Source: JABSSA01 sp039984715
GTDB taxonomy: Bacteria; Pseudomonadota; Alphaproteobacteria; Rhodobacterales; Rhodobacteraceae
Assembly: GCA_039984715.1 (NCBI GenBank)
Contig: JBDWUA010000018.1
Location: 124,001 to 188,000, forward strand
DNA length: 64,000 nucleotides
Direction of reading: 5' to 3'
This document shows positions 54,021-63,282 of this stretch, piece by piece. The number at the start of each line of letters is the position of its first letter. Position 1 is the stretch's first letter. Position numbers and translations under genes: made by a program. The notes below the pieces were generated by a model. The model was not told the origin of the DNA, did no database searches, and saw nothing but the letters and a program-made list of their open reading frames with translations.

Positions 54021-55067
54021 ATGGTGGATTCGACCACTGGATCAGCCCAAACCACGGAAAAGTCAGCAAAGTTTGAAGTTGGGCGCCTTTTGCTGGAAGG
54101 ACGTGCATTCTTGGCATTGATCGCAATTGTGGTCGTGTTTTCAATTCTCTCGCCAGCCTATTTTACACTAGGCAACTTTCTCATCATGTCCGCTCAGGTC
54201 GCCGTCTTTGGCTTGTTGGCTATCGGCATGCTTCTGGTCATCCTCAACGGTGGCATCGATCTTTCGGTGGGCTCCACACTTGCACTCTGCGGGGTTTTTG
54301 CCGGCTTCTTGATGCAAGGTATTGAGTTTGAAGCTCTTGGGGTCATCCTCTTTACTCCGGTATGGGTCGTTGTCATCCTCACCTTGGCAGTAGGCGCAGC
54401 CGTCGGGCTCGTGAATGGGGTCTTGATCGCATACCTGAAAGTTCCGGCCTTCGTCGCCACACTTGGCACGTTATACGTGGCACGTGGTGTCGCGCTGCTA
54501 ATGACCAATGGTCTGACATACAACAACTTGGGCGGTCGGCCCGAACTCGGAAACACTGGATTTGAGTGGCTCGGATTCTATCGTGTCTTTAACATTCCGA
54601 TCAGCATTATCATCCTAGCAGCGGTTGCAATTGCAGCAGGTTTCCTGCTTTCACGGACAGCTTTTGGGCGTTGGCTCTATTCGTCGGGAGGTAATGAACG
54701 GGCAGCAGAACTTTCTGGTGTGCCGGTTAAGCGTGTTCAAATCACAGTCTACATGTTGAGCGGGGTCTGTGCGGCAATTGCCGGGCTCGTGCTCAGCTCA
54801 CAGCTGACGTCTGCGGGCCCAACCGCTGGTACGACATATGAATTGACCGCGATTGCGGCAGTCGTAATCGGCGGTGCAGCATTGACAGGCGGAAAAGGGA
54901 CCGTTCGCGGAACGTTGCTGGGCGCATTTGTCATCGTCTTCCTATCCGCTGGATTGGTCATCATTGGTGTCTCAGTCTACTGGCAAACCGTCTTCACTGG
55001 GTCGGTCATCGTGCTCGCTGTTCTGCTGAACTCGATTAATTATGGGGGCAAAAAAAGCACTAGCTAA
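54021..55067 (+). CDS. eryF: Sugar ABC transporter permease (EryF-like)
   Basis: A permease of 348 residues in the RbsC family, with eight or more membrane helices and the conserved GGIDLSVGSTLALCG and GGAALTGGKGTVRGTLLGA segments. The start at 54021 has GGAGAAAG upstream; an ATG at 54006 is the alternative. It is 98 bp ahead of the binding protein and directly after the ATPase. Confidence 0.9.
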   Translation: MVDSTTGSAQTTEKSAKFEVGRLLLEGRAFLALIAIVVVFSILSPAYFTLGNFLIMSAQVAVFGLLAIGMLLVILNGGIDLSVGSTLALCGVFAGFLMQGIEFEALGVILFTPVWVVVILTLAVGAAVGLVNGVLIAYLKVPAFVATLGTLYVARGVALLMTNGLTYNNLGGRPELGNTGFEWLGFYRVFNIPISIIILAAVAIAAGFLLSRTAFGRWLYSSGGNERAAELSGVPVKRVQITVYMLSGVCAAIAGLVLSSQLTSAGPTAGTTYELTAIAAVVIGGAALTGGKGTVRGTLLGAFVIVFLSAGLVIIGVSVYWQTVFTGSVIVLAVLLNSINYGGKKSTS

Positions 55068-55165
55068 AAGCGCTTCAGACATTGAATTCCCGCATCTCTG
55101 CGAGAACAGGACGTGGGTTTAAACCGCCGAAAAATCGGCATCCAACTATCCTAAGGGAGGATCTA

Positions 55166-56113
55166 ATGATCAAATTTACGAAACGCAGCGTGTTGGCGGC
55201 ACTGGTCGTCACACCTATTATGGCAACCGCGTCGCTCGCTGATGGTCTTATCTCGATCATCGTGAACGATCCAGCAAACCCATACTGGTTCACCGAAGGT
55301 GAAGTCGCAAAAGCCACCGCTGAAGAGCTTGGTTATGAAGCGACTGTGTCGGCTCATAAAGGCGACACCAACACAGAGTCCGCCCTTGTTGACGCCGCAA
55401 TCACCAATGGCGCAAAAGCTATCATCCTGGACCCAGCGAACGCTGACGGTTCCGTTGGAGTTGTGAGAAAAGCGACAGATGCTGGCATTCCAGTCTTTTT
55501 GGTAAACGCTGAGATCAACGAAAGCGGTATTGCAATCGCTCAGTTGGTTTCCAACAACGCACAAGGCGCAGCACTTGGTGCCGTCACATGGCAAGGGCTG
55601 GTTGGCGAGAACGCTAAGTATGTTGAGTTCTTCGGCAACCCCGCTGACAACAACGCTGCTACTCGTTCAAATGGCTATAACACTGTCCTAAGCCAGTATT
55701 CTGGCCTAGAAAAGGTTGCTCAGGAAACAGCCAATTGGGATCGGACCCAAGGCTTCCAGAAGATGCAGTCTATCATGCAAGCACAGTCGACAATCGAAGC
55801 TGTGATCTCCGGCAACGACGAGATGTCTCTGGGCGCAATTGCTGCTCTGAAAGAAGCTGGTCGTCTTGATGGCGTGATCGTTGGTGGCTTTGACGGTTCT
55901 CCGGACGCTGTTGACGCGGTGAAGTCTGGCGAAATGGCATACACAGTCCTGCAGCCTGTTGCAGTCTTCTCACGCGAAGCTGTCATCCAAGCTGATCACT
56001 ACGTCAAAACTGGTAATCGTTTGGTCGCTGACGAAAAGCAGCTCTTCGACTGCCTGCTGATCACACCAGAGAACGTGGCAAATTACTCAGCACCGTTCAC
56101 ACTCTCCGAGTAA
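55166..56113 (+). CDS. eryG: Periplasmic sugar-binding protein (EryG-like)
   Basis: A 315-residue RbsB-type binding protein. It has a Sec signal (MIKFTKRSVLAALVVTPIMATASLA), then ISIIVNDPANPYWFTEGEVAKATAEELGYEA, IILDPANADG and VVGGFDGSPDAVDAV. The start at 55166 follows GGGAGG. The substrate is probably erythritol or a similar polyol from context. Last gene of the operon, closed by a strong terminator. The spacing of about 100 bp before it could allow higher expression than the permease. Confidence 0.9.
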   Translation: MIKFTKRSVLAALVVTPIMATASLADGLISIIVNDPANPYWFTEGEVAKATAEELGYEATVSAHKGDTNTESALVDAAITNGAKAIILDPANADGSVGVVRKATDAGIPVFLVNAEINESGIAIAQLVSNNAQGAALGAVTWQGLVGENAKYVEFFGNPADNNAATRSNGYNTVLSQYSGLEKVAQETANWDRTQGFQKMQSIMQAQSTIEAVISGNDEMSLGAIAALKEAGRLDGVIVGGFDGSPDAVDAVKSGEMAYTVLQPVAVFSREAVIQADHYVKTGNRLVADEKQLFDCLLITPENVANYSAPFTLSE

Positions 56114-56136
56114 CACTACTCCCTACTCGGACTTCA

Positions 56137-56166
56137 GGGGCGCTCAAGTCACAGCGCCCCTTTTTT
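56137..56166 (+). terminator. Rho-independent terminator of the transporter operon
   Basis: An 8-bp GC stem (GGGGCGCT / AGCGCCCC) with an 8-nt loop and six T residues, 23 bp after the stop. Confidence 0.88.
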
Positions 56167-56846
56167 GTCCAACGCCGGCTCCACGTTCCCGGACAGTAAA
56201 AGGTGGGGCGCTCTGATGGTCCTTTCCCCCTGATCTGAACCTCGCCAAAGGGGATGATCACCTTCGATGTGAATTCAGTGAAGAGACCGGTCAGATCGAA
56301 GATTTGAAGGCGAAGAGTGCCCCTATGCTTTTGTTGCTCGGGGACGATGACCAAGTTGCGCCAATAGCAAGTTCAGCTGAAAAAAGCGCTCTGGCTTCAA
56401 CCTAACGGAAGATTGAAGGAGTATAAGCGAATACCGAGGGCAGCATAAAAGCGTAACTAGTCCACTTCTCAATGCACCATTTACGAATTTTTGCCATGTG
56501 ACACCGGATACTGAAATCCTTTGTGGATTCGAACGGTTTTGCGCCTTCACGAAGAATTACTTTTGGTCGCGTTGTCTAATGTAATGGAAACGGTATATCC
56601 GATGCTAAGATCCGGAGATCATGAACAAACAGAGTGTGCCGTCAGACCTGCGCCAAAATCGCCAGCCTTGGGAAGGATACACTGCGGCATAAAGTCGGCT
56701 TAGCCAGCTTGAGGGCTGCATCAGGACTAGGAGGCTTGCGAAGCATGTCATGAAAGTATACCATTGCATACAAAGAAATTCGAAGAGCACTCGCATGCCC
56801 AAAGTCAGCGGCCGCTCTGCAACTCAGCACAAACAACGAGGCAGCC
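56167..56846. other. Gene-poor stretch before acnB
   Basis: About 680 bp. Short frames on both strands (for example 56097-56354 and 56323-56550 minus) have no recognisable motif or good ribosome-binding site. It includes the promoter of acnB and probably old decayed DNA at the edge of the ery locus. Confidence 0.45.
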
Positions 56847-59639
56847 ATGAGCTTGTATACAGCCTACCTCAATGAAATTGAGACACGCAAAGAACAAGGC
56901 TTGAACCCCAAGCCAATCGAAGACGGAGCTCTGACGCGCGAGATCATTGCCCAGATCATCGACACAAATCACGAGCATCGCGCGGATTCGCTGAAGTTTT
57001 TCATCTACAATACGCTGCCCGGTACAACCAGCGCGGCAGGCGACAAGGCACAGTTCCTCAAGCAGATCATTCTTGGCGATGAAAAAGTCGAAGAAATCAC
57101 GCCAACCTTTGCCTATGAGCTGTTGTCGCACATGAAAGGCGGTCCTTCGGTTGAGGTACTGCTTGATCTTGCTTTGGGCGATGATGCATCGACAGCCAAG
57201 AAAGCCGCCGAGGTCCTTAAAACGCAAGTGTTCCTGTATGACGCGGATACGGATCGTCTGAAGGACGCCCACATCGCGGGCAACGCAATTGCGACAGATG
57301 TTCTGGAAAGCTATGCCGAGGCGGAGTTCTTTACCAAGCTTCCCGAGATCGAAGAAAACATCAAAGTTGTGACTTACATCGCTGGTGAAGGCGATATTTC
57401 GACCGACCTTTTGTCCCCCGGCAACCAAGCGCATTCGCGTTCTGACCGTGAGTTGCACGGTAAATGCTTGATCTCGCCTGAAGCGCAGGTTGAAATTCAA
57501 GACTTGCAGAAACAGCACCCCGACAAGCGTGTCATGCTGATTGCTGAAAAAGGCACGATGGGCGTGGGGTCGTCGCGGATGTCTGGTGTAAACAACGTGG
57601 CCCTTTGGACCGGCAAGCAAGCCAGCCCCTATGTGCCTTTCGTAAATTTCGCCCCTGTTGTGGCTGGCACAAACGGTATCTCGCCGATCTTCTTGACGAC
57701 CGTTGGCGTGACCGGCGGCATCGGGCTTGATCTGAAAAACTGGGTCAAAAAGCGGGATGAAGACGGCAAGCCGATCCTGAACAATGATGGCAATCCGATC
57801 CTTGAACAGAAGTATTCAGTCGAAACCGGAACCGTCTTGTCGATCAACACCAAGGACAAGAAACTGTACAACGAAGCCGGTGACGAAGAACTGGTTGATG
57901 TGGCGTCGTCTTTCACGCCGCAAAAGGTCGAGTTCATCAAAGCTGGTGGGTCTTACGCGATTGTTTTCGGCAAAAAGCTGCAAAGCCTCGCGTGCGAAAC
58001 ATTGGGCCGCGAATTTAAATCCGCCTTCGCCCCGTCCAAAGAAATCTCGCATGAAGGTCAGGGCTTAACGGCTGTTGAGAAGATCTTTAACAAGAACGCC
58101 GTTGGTGTGACGGAAGGCGCTGTATTGCACGCGGGTTCCGATGCGCGGGTCAAAGTGAACATCGTCGGGTCACAGGACACAACCGGCCTGATGACCAGCC
58201 AAGAGCTTGAAGCCATGGCCGCGACTGTTCTGTCCCCGACCGTTGATGGGGCTTATCAATCTGGGTGCCACACTGCGTCTGTCTGGGATTTCAAAGCGCA
58301 GGAAAACACACCCAAGCTGATGAAGTTCATGCATAACTTTGGACTGGTAACCGCGCGCGATCCTAAGGGCGTGTATCATTCCATGACGGATGTGATCCAC
58401 AAAGTGCTCAATGATATCACCGTGGATGACTGGGCGATTATCATCGGCGGCGACAGCCACACACGCATGTCAAAAGGTGTGGCCTTTGGTGCGGATTCAG
58501 GCACGGTTGCCCTTGCTTTGGCGACGGGTGAGGCGACAATGCCAATCCCTGAATCTGTGAAAGTGACCTTTAAGGGCACGATGGCCGATCACATGGATTT
58601 CCGCGACGTCGTCCACGCCACACAATCGCAGATGCTCAAGCAATTTGGCGACAACGTGTTCCAAGGCCGCATCATCGAAGTTCACATCGGCACTCTTCTC
58701 GCGGACCAAGCGTTCACGTTTACCGATTGGACGGCCGAGATGAAGGCCAAAGCGTCGATCTGTATTTCCGAAGATGAGACGCTGATTGGATCGCTTGAGA
58801 TTGCGAAACACCGCATTCAGATCATGATCGAAAAAGGCATGGATAACGAAAAGCGCATGCTGCAAGGGCTGATCGACATCGCCGACAAACGCATCGCTGA
58901 GATCAAATCAGGCGAAAAACCTGCGCTGACCCCAGATGGGAATGCCAAATACTTTGCAGAAGTTGTGGTTGACCTTGATGTGATCAACGAACCGATGATT
59001 GCTGATCCTGATGTCAGCAATATCGACGTTTCCAAACGCTATACGCACGACACGATCCGGCCGATTTCTTATTATAAGGCTGAAAAGAAGGTCGATCTTG
59101 GGTTTGTCGGGTCTTGCATGGTGCATAAGGGTGACGTGAAAATCGTCGCGCAGATGCTGCGGAACTTGGAAAAGGCAACCGGAAGCGTCAAATTCAAAGC
59201 GCCGCTGGTCCTTGCTGCTCCGACCTACAACATCATCGATGAGCTGAAGGAAGAAGGCGATTGGGCCGTCTTGCAAAAGTATTCCGGGTTTGAATTTGAC
59301 GATTCAGCGCCCAAAAATACGGCGCGCGAGGATTACGAGAACATCCTATACCTCGAACGTCCGGGCTGTAACTTGTGCATGGGCAACCAGGAAAAGGCTG
59401 CCAAGGGCGACACTGTTCTGGCCACATCCACGCGTCTGTTTAAAGGTCGGGTCGTCGAAGACACTGCTGAAAAGACAGGTGAATCGCTGTTGGCCTCGAC
59501 CCCGGTTGTAGTGCTTTCCGCGATCCTTGGCAGAACGCCAACGATGGAAGAATACAAGGCCGCTGTCGAAGGGATCGATTTAACCAAATTCGCCCCTCCC
59601 CTGAAAAAGCCAATCGACGCATTGTCGGTCCATTTCTAA
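56847..59639 (+). CDS. acnB: Aconitate hydratase B
   Basis: AcnB isomerises citrate to isocitrate in the TCA cycle and uses a labile 4Fe-4S cluster. The 930-residue length and N-terminal HEAT-like region (LYTAYLNEIETRKEQGLNPKPI) are those of AcnB. Cluster and active-site marks include GSSRMSG, IGGDSHTRMS and PGCNLCMGNQ, with two cluster Cys in the last. It stands alone between the gene-poor stretch and a terminator. Most alphaproteobacteria use AcnA; whether one exists elsewhere is not visible here. Confidence 0.96.
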   Translation: MSLYTAYLNEIETRKEQGLNPKPIEDGALTREIIAQIIDTNHEHRADSLKFFIYNTLPGTTSAAGDKAQFLKQIILGDEKVEEITPTFAYELLSHMKGGPSVEVLLDLALGDDASTAKKAAEVLKTQVFLYDADTDRLKDAHIAGNAIATDVLESYAEAEFFTKLPEIEENIKVVTYIAGEGDISTDLLSPGNQAHSRSDRELHGKCLISPEAQVEIQDLQKQHPDKRVMLIAEKGTMGVGSSRMSGVNNVALWTGKQASPYVPFVNFAPVVAGTNGISPIFLTTVGVTGGIGLDLKNWVKKRDEDGKPILNNDGNPILEQKYSVETGTVLSINTKDKKLYNEAGDEELVDVASSFTPQKVEFIKAGGSYAIVFGKKLQSLACETLGREFKSAFAPSKEISHEGQGLTAVEKIFNKNAVGVTEGAVLHAGSDARVKVNIVGSQDTTGLMTSQELEAMAATVLSPTVDGAYQSGCHTASVWDFKAQENTPKLMKFMHNFGLVTARDPKGVYHSMTDVIHKVLNDITVDDWAIIIGGDSHTRMSKGVAFGADSGTVALALATGEATMPIPESVKVTFKGTMADHMDFRDVVHATQSQMLKQFGDNVFQGRIIEVHIGTLLADQAFTFTDWTAEMKAKASICISEDETLIGSLEIAKHRIQIMIEKGMDNEKRMLQGLIDIADKRIAEIKSGEKPALTPDGNAKYFAEVVVDLDVINEPMIADPDVSNIDVSKRYTHDTIRPISYYKAEKKVDLGFVGSCMVHKGDVKIVAQMLRNLEKATGSVKFKAPLVLAAPTYNIIDELKEEGDWAVLQKYSGFEFDDSAPKNTAREDYENILYLERPGCNLCMGNQEKAAKGDTVLATSTRLFKGRVVEDTAEKTGESLLASTPVVVLSAILGRTPTMEEYKAAVEGIDLTKFAPPLKKPIDALSVHF

Positions 59640-59652
59640 ATCACCACCTCAG

Positions 59653-59680
59653 AGGCAGGCCCCGACAAAGGGCCTGTCTT
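59653..59680. terminator. Terminator after acnB
   Basis: A 7-bp stem (CAGGCCC / GGGCCTG) with a 7-nt loop followed by TCTTT, 14 bp after the acnB stop. It also lies just beyond the end of the convergent DnaB-like gene. Confidence 0.65.
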
Positions 59681-59690
59681 TAGCCATCGC

Positions 59691-60404
59691 TCAGGCCGTT
59701 TTTTTCAATTGAACACAGCCGTCTTGCAGAAAGACGGTCTTGGTAAACACATTCAAGTTGATCGCATTGGGCAAACGCACGTCGCCAATCCCGGGCATGG
59801 GCTGTACCTGTGGATCGTAAGAACGATCAATCTAAGAAATCAAAATCAAGATATGGCCAGCCTGTTCCACAAACGCTTTCAGCGCAGACATTTGGAATTC
59901 AAGTGCCGGCTTTGTGCGATCTTGATCCAAAAGCTGCATGTAATCGATAACTGCCACAGAACCACGTGGTTGTTGGCGTTGCGTCTCAATAATATGGGCC
60001 GCACAAATCTGGTCTGATGTGTCCACAGTCAGCTTGTCGGTTTTGGCCGTCGTTTTAAACCCCAGATCAGAAAGTCGGTTTTCCACGTCGCGTTCCGAAT
60101 ATTCCAATGAATAAAACGTGGCGGGCTGATCACCTTTCAACGCTTCGATAATCAACTCAAGACCCATTAGCGTCTTACCGTGGCCCGGTCGCGCGCCAAG
60201 TAAAACCAAGTCACCGGGTTGTAATGCATCGAGTATTTTGGCCGTCGGTTTACGCCGCGCATGAAAAACCGCAAGCAGACCCCAATTCGAAAACCCCTCA
60301 ACCTTGGCGACTTGATCCAGTGCTTGATTGAGCGGAATGTTGTTTTGACGCGCCTGACGTTTTGCTTGCCGCTTTAGCTGATAAATCGGGACTGATAATC
60401 TCAT
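59691..60404 (-). pseudogene. DnaB-like helicase-domain protein interrupted by an amber codon
   Basis: The full frame is 237 codons. It begins MRLSVPIYQLKRQAKRQARQ and has Walker A GARPGHGKT (70-77), a Walker B strand VAVIDYMQLL and the DnaB-like SLEYSERDVENRL. Codon 191 (59832-59834) is TAG, and the same frame then continues for 46 codons with a plausible DnaB-type end (IDRSYDPQVQPMPGIGDVRLP). TAG stands where a CAG (Gln in ISQIDRS) would be natural. So a single C-to-T change has probably truncated it. Short DnaB-like proteins of this size occur in Rhodobacterales; their role is unknown. Confidence 0.75.
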
Positions 60405-60695
60405 ACGAGAACCTCCATTTGCGAGCCTGTGTCACAACCCCTCCTTATGTGAACGCTCGACCAAAAGGTTCGATGAAAGATAAGCCCCACATGTCGTTTG
60501 CTTTCCCATCGGAGGGGGGAGGTGCGGGCCACGCCTTGCCTCACACTAACGGCCGCTTGGCCATGGGGCAATCCGTGCGGTTACACTTTCCGACAGGATA
60601 CAAATGGCGACTGAGCGGGTTTGGCCGCCATTCGTGGTTCAGTAGGTTTACTTCTGTGATGTTGAAGTAGCAGCCTAACTCACTACTTACAAAGG

Positions 60696-61238
60696 ATGAA
60701 AAATTCCTACGCCAGAACTTTATTAGGAACTGCTGCAATTGCCTTGTCTTCGGTTGTATTTCCCTCACAAACGCACGCCTGCATGTTATTCGATGAACCC
60801 GACCCCGCTTTTTGGTCCGAACACGCGACAAGTATCGTAGAAGCTAGTATCTACGGCTTTGAGACGCGGCCCTTAAATTGGGGCAAGAAACAAGATACCA
60901 GCGTAAGTTACCCAGACCCGTGGGTGCTGAAGCTGCACGTACACAGAACTATCAGGGGGAACTCTGTTGAATTCCGCGAAGTGGCTACACGCATACTTAA
61001 CACGACAATCGTCGATGCAACGTACATTTCAGACTTGATAGGTCACCGACGAGAATTCGCTATCTTGGATGCCCCAAATTCATGGTCCTTAGAGACTAAT
61101 GGGATGCTGCCTGAATATAATCGTCCACACCTCCAAGATGTTTACGTTGTTGATGCGAAAGGCGACCCGATCGGCGAGATTTGGGAGCTAATGTGCGCAG
61201 CACTTCCAATTTTTGAAGTGGGAACCTTTGCAGAATGA
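60696..61238 (+). CDS. Exported protein of unknown function
   Basis: A 180-residue protein with a signal peptide (MKNSYARTLLGTAAIALSSVVFPSQTHA, cleavage near 28), then a Cys in ACMLFDEP. The mature part is rich in strands and has a second Cys near the end (ELMCAALP), so one disulfide is possible. No family is recognised. AAAGGA lies 6 nt before the ATG. It stands alone; no other gene shares its strand nearby. Confidence 0.6.
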   Translation: MKNSYARTLLGTAAIALSSVVFPSQTHACMLFDEPDPAFWSEHATSIVEASIYGFETRPLNWGKKQDTSVSYPDPWVLKLHVHRTIRGNSVEFREVATRILNTTIVDATYISDLIGHRREFAILDAPNSWSLETNGMLPEYNRPHLQDVYVVDAKGDPIGEIWELMCAALPIFEVGTFAE

Positions 61239-61410
61239 TGTGGTCGATTTAAGCTCAAACCTGCCATTAACTGCTCGATATTCCAAAGTTAGCTTTGGGC
61301 TCATTGCGGACATTGGGCTGGCAAATTTCTTAATGCGGGAGTGCGCCCCGATCTGTAAAAGGCACCACAAATTTCGCCCAAAAAAACGCCTGATACATTC
61401 GGCAGGCGAA

Positions 61411-61572
61411 ATCAGGTTTCCTGCTCGCCCTGCCGGGCCAGATCATCTCGAACTCCGCTTGGTTTTAGACGTAATCCAACGCCACGCCAACGAGTCCTTA
61501 GGGTCATGACTCCGCGGGCACAGACGCCATAGATCTCTTTCAAAGGCGCGAAATACATCATTCTAAGGTCAG
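61411..61572 (-). repeat. 162-bp homologue of the sterol-desaturase gene's 3' end
   Basis: This stretch aligns base for base, without gaps, with 62184-62345, the 3' end of the sterol-desaturase-family gene. I count about 21 differences by eye (about 87% identity). On the minus strand it keeps an open frame of 53 residues (from DLRMMYFAPLKEIYGVC to the stop). It has no start and no upstream domain. It is a truncated duplicate or the tail of a lost paralogue. The flanking bases 61239-61410 hold nothing else I recognise. Confidence 0.8.
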
Positions 61573-61585
61573 GCGATGCTAGAAA

Positions 61586-62023
61586 CTATAGATCACCATT
61601 AGATTTCCATTTCTCCGTGAGAGGGAGTGCCCGATACGCGTCTTGATCAGCCCAATGTTTTAACCACTGCCGAAGAACTTCTGGGTCGTCTCCACCATAA
61701 TAGATACAATCTACCATACAGTAGGCTGCGGCTGTTACTGTTGCGGCAAGCTCTTCTGGTGTTTCAGGTTGCTTTTTGACGTAGGATGAAGGGTTGTTAT
61801 CCATTTCTCCTGTTTTTGGGTCTATCTCGGATGGGAGAGTACCAATGTTATGTGGCGCTTCGGTTTCGCAGCAGCCACAAGTTACGCATTCACTCGGTTC
61901 AATAAAAAAACCCCGTCGATCTTGCTTATCTCTCGGATCACGAGGAGCATCAGGATCAGGAGGCTCCGGAAGCGCACGCGGTTCTGGCGTTTTGTCAGTC
62001 TGGCGTTTTTTAAAAAACCACAT
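61586..62023 (-). CDS. Ferredoxin-like protein
   Basis: A 145-residue protein. After a basic and proline-rich N-terminus (PEPRALPEPPDPDAPRDPRDK) comes a ferredoxin-like segment with CVTCGCC (47-53) and a distant CMVDC near residue 102. The Cys pattern fits one 4Fe-4S or 3Fe-4S cluster of the single-cluster type found as P450 redox partners or in small oxidoreductases. It lies between the duplicated gene end and the sterol-desaturase gene, 13 bp from the former. It may be an inserted gene. Its partner is unknown. Confidence 0.7.
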   Translation of the reverse strand: MWFFKKRQTDKTPEPRALPEPPDPDAPRDPRDKQDRRGFFIEPSECVTCGCCETEAPHNIGTLPSEIDPKTGEMDNNPSSYVKKQPETPEELAATVTAAAYCMVDCIYYGGDDPEVLRQWLKHWADQDAYRALPLTEKWKSNGDL

Positions 62024-62184
62024 CGCATTCCTCTAATATGATCTATGTTTATAACTACTTTTAATCCTACAAAGCCCCAACTTACCAGCAAAGCGCAAAA
62101 TTAACCTTGGGCGCGGAAGATCCTTTGCCCAAGATTTATTTCTATCCGCGATCACTCCCACCCTAATATATTCGTCGAATAATA

Positions 62185-63225
62185 TCAGGTTTCCTGCTCG
62201 CCCTGCCCCGCCAGATCATCTCGAACTCTGCTCGATTTTAGACGTAGCCCAACACCTCGCAAAAGGGGCTTGAGGGTCATGTCTCCGCGGGCACAGACGC
62301 CATAGATCTCTTTCAAAGGCGCAAAATACATGGCCCTAAGGTCAGTCGCGGAATGGCCTTCGGCTTCGGTCAATCCGTATTGCAAATCCTGTTCCCCGTC
62401 GGACACGTGAAGGGAACCAAAAAGCCAATCCCAAATGGCAAAAGCAGCGCCAAAATTCTTGTCGTAATGTTCTTCCGCCACCGAGTGATGGATTTGATGC
62501 TGGGCCGGGGAAATAAAGATATGTTCGATCCATTTTGGATAGCGGATATCGATATGCGAATGGCGTAAATTCGAACCGGTCACATGGAAAACAAACGTCA
62601 GCACATTGACGCCAACAACGGTGTAAAGATCGACCTTATCGCCAAAGAGATAGTAAAACAGCGAGATCACCGAACCTTGGGCAATCGCGCTGCGCGTGGC
62701 GTAAAGCACGCCTTCCAAAGGATGGACGCGGTACACCGTGATCGGCGTCATGGTTTCGGCTGAGTGGTGAACTTTGTGGATCGGCCATAGGATCGGCCAT
62801 TTGTGCATCCATCGGTGCATCAGGTATTTCGTAAAGTCATCAACGACAAACATCGCCACCGAAAACAGCCCGATGACGATGGGCTTTGACACGCCTTCCA
62901 TCGCACCCCACGGAATAATCTCGCTGCGCACCAGTGCCATATACACAAACGTCGCGATTGCGACTTGGGTCAGCAGCAGTGGCGAGATGAAACCGGTAAA
63001 GACGCGGTTAATTATGAAAATTTTGTAATCCGCAAACGCAGAGCCGGAAAAGAACACCTTAGGATCAAAAACCCGCTTTAACGCTTTTCTGAACGGTGTT
63101 TTGCGCAACAGGACCAGCCACAGAAACGCAATCAGGATCGATATCCCAAGGTATCCTGCAAACACTCGCTTCTTTGGGTTGGCAAAGTCAGAGACGAGGC
63201 TGAAAATCTGGTCTAGAAATTCCAT
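62185..63225 (-). CDS. Sterol desaturase / fatty-acid hydroxylase family membrane protein
   Basis: A 346-residue di-iron membrane enzyme. Histidine boxes are HRWMHKWPILWPIHKVHHSAE (HX3H and HXXHH) and HIFISPAQHQIHHSV, with HSHID between. There are at least four membrane helices in the first 200 residues. Enzymes of this family hydroxylate or desaturate lipids or carotenoids; the substrate is unknown. The soluble C-terminus is the part duplicated at 61411-61572. It is separated from the next gene by a hairpin. Confidence 0.88.
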   Translation of the reverse strand: MEFLDQIFSLVSDFANPKKRVFAGYLGISILIAFLWLVLLRKTPFRKALKRVFDPKVFFSGSAFADYKIFIINRVFTGFISPLLLTQVAIATFVYMALVRSEIIPWGAMEGVSKPIVIGLFSVAMFVVDDFTKYLMHRWMHKWPILWPIHKVHHSAETMTPITVYRVHPLEGVLYATRSAIAQGSVISLFYYLFGDKVDLYTVVGVNVLTFVFHVTGSNLRHSHIDIRYPKWIEHIFISPAQHQIHHSVAEEHYDKNFGAAFAIWDWLFGSLHVSDGEQDLQYGLTEAEGHSATDLRAMYFAPLKEIYGVCARGDMTLKPLLRGVGLRLKSSRVRDDLAGQGEQET

Positions 63226-63236
63226 TTCGCTCTCCT

Positions 63237-63275
63237 CTCAGAAAATAAAGCGGCGCCCGGAAAAGGCGCCACCTT
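63237..63275 (-). terminator. Probable terminator
   Basis: On the minus strand, a GC stem built from GGCGCC repeats (GTGGCGCC / GGCGCCGC) followed by TTTATTTTC, directly after the last gene's stop. Confidence 0.5.
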
Positions 63276-63282
63276 AATAGCA

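Noticed and set aside
56097..56550. Possible transposase fragments before acnB
   Set aside because: The short frames do not keep any recognisable transposase motif, and no flanking inverted repeats were found.
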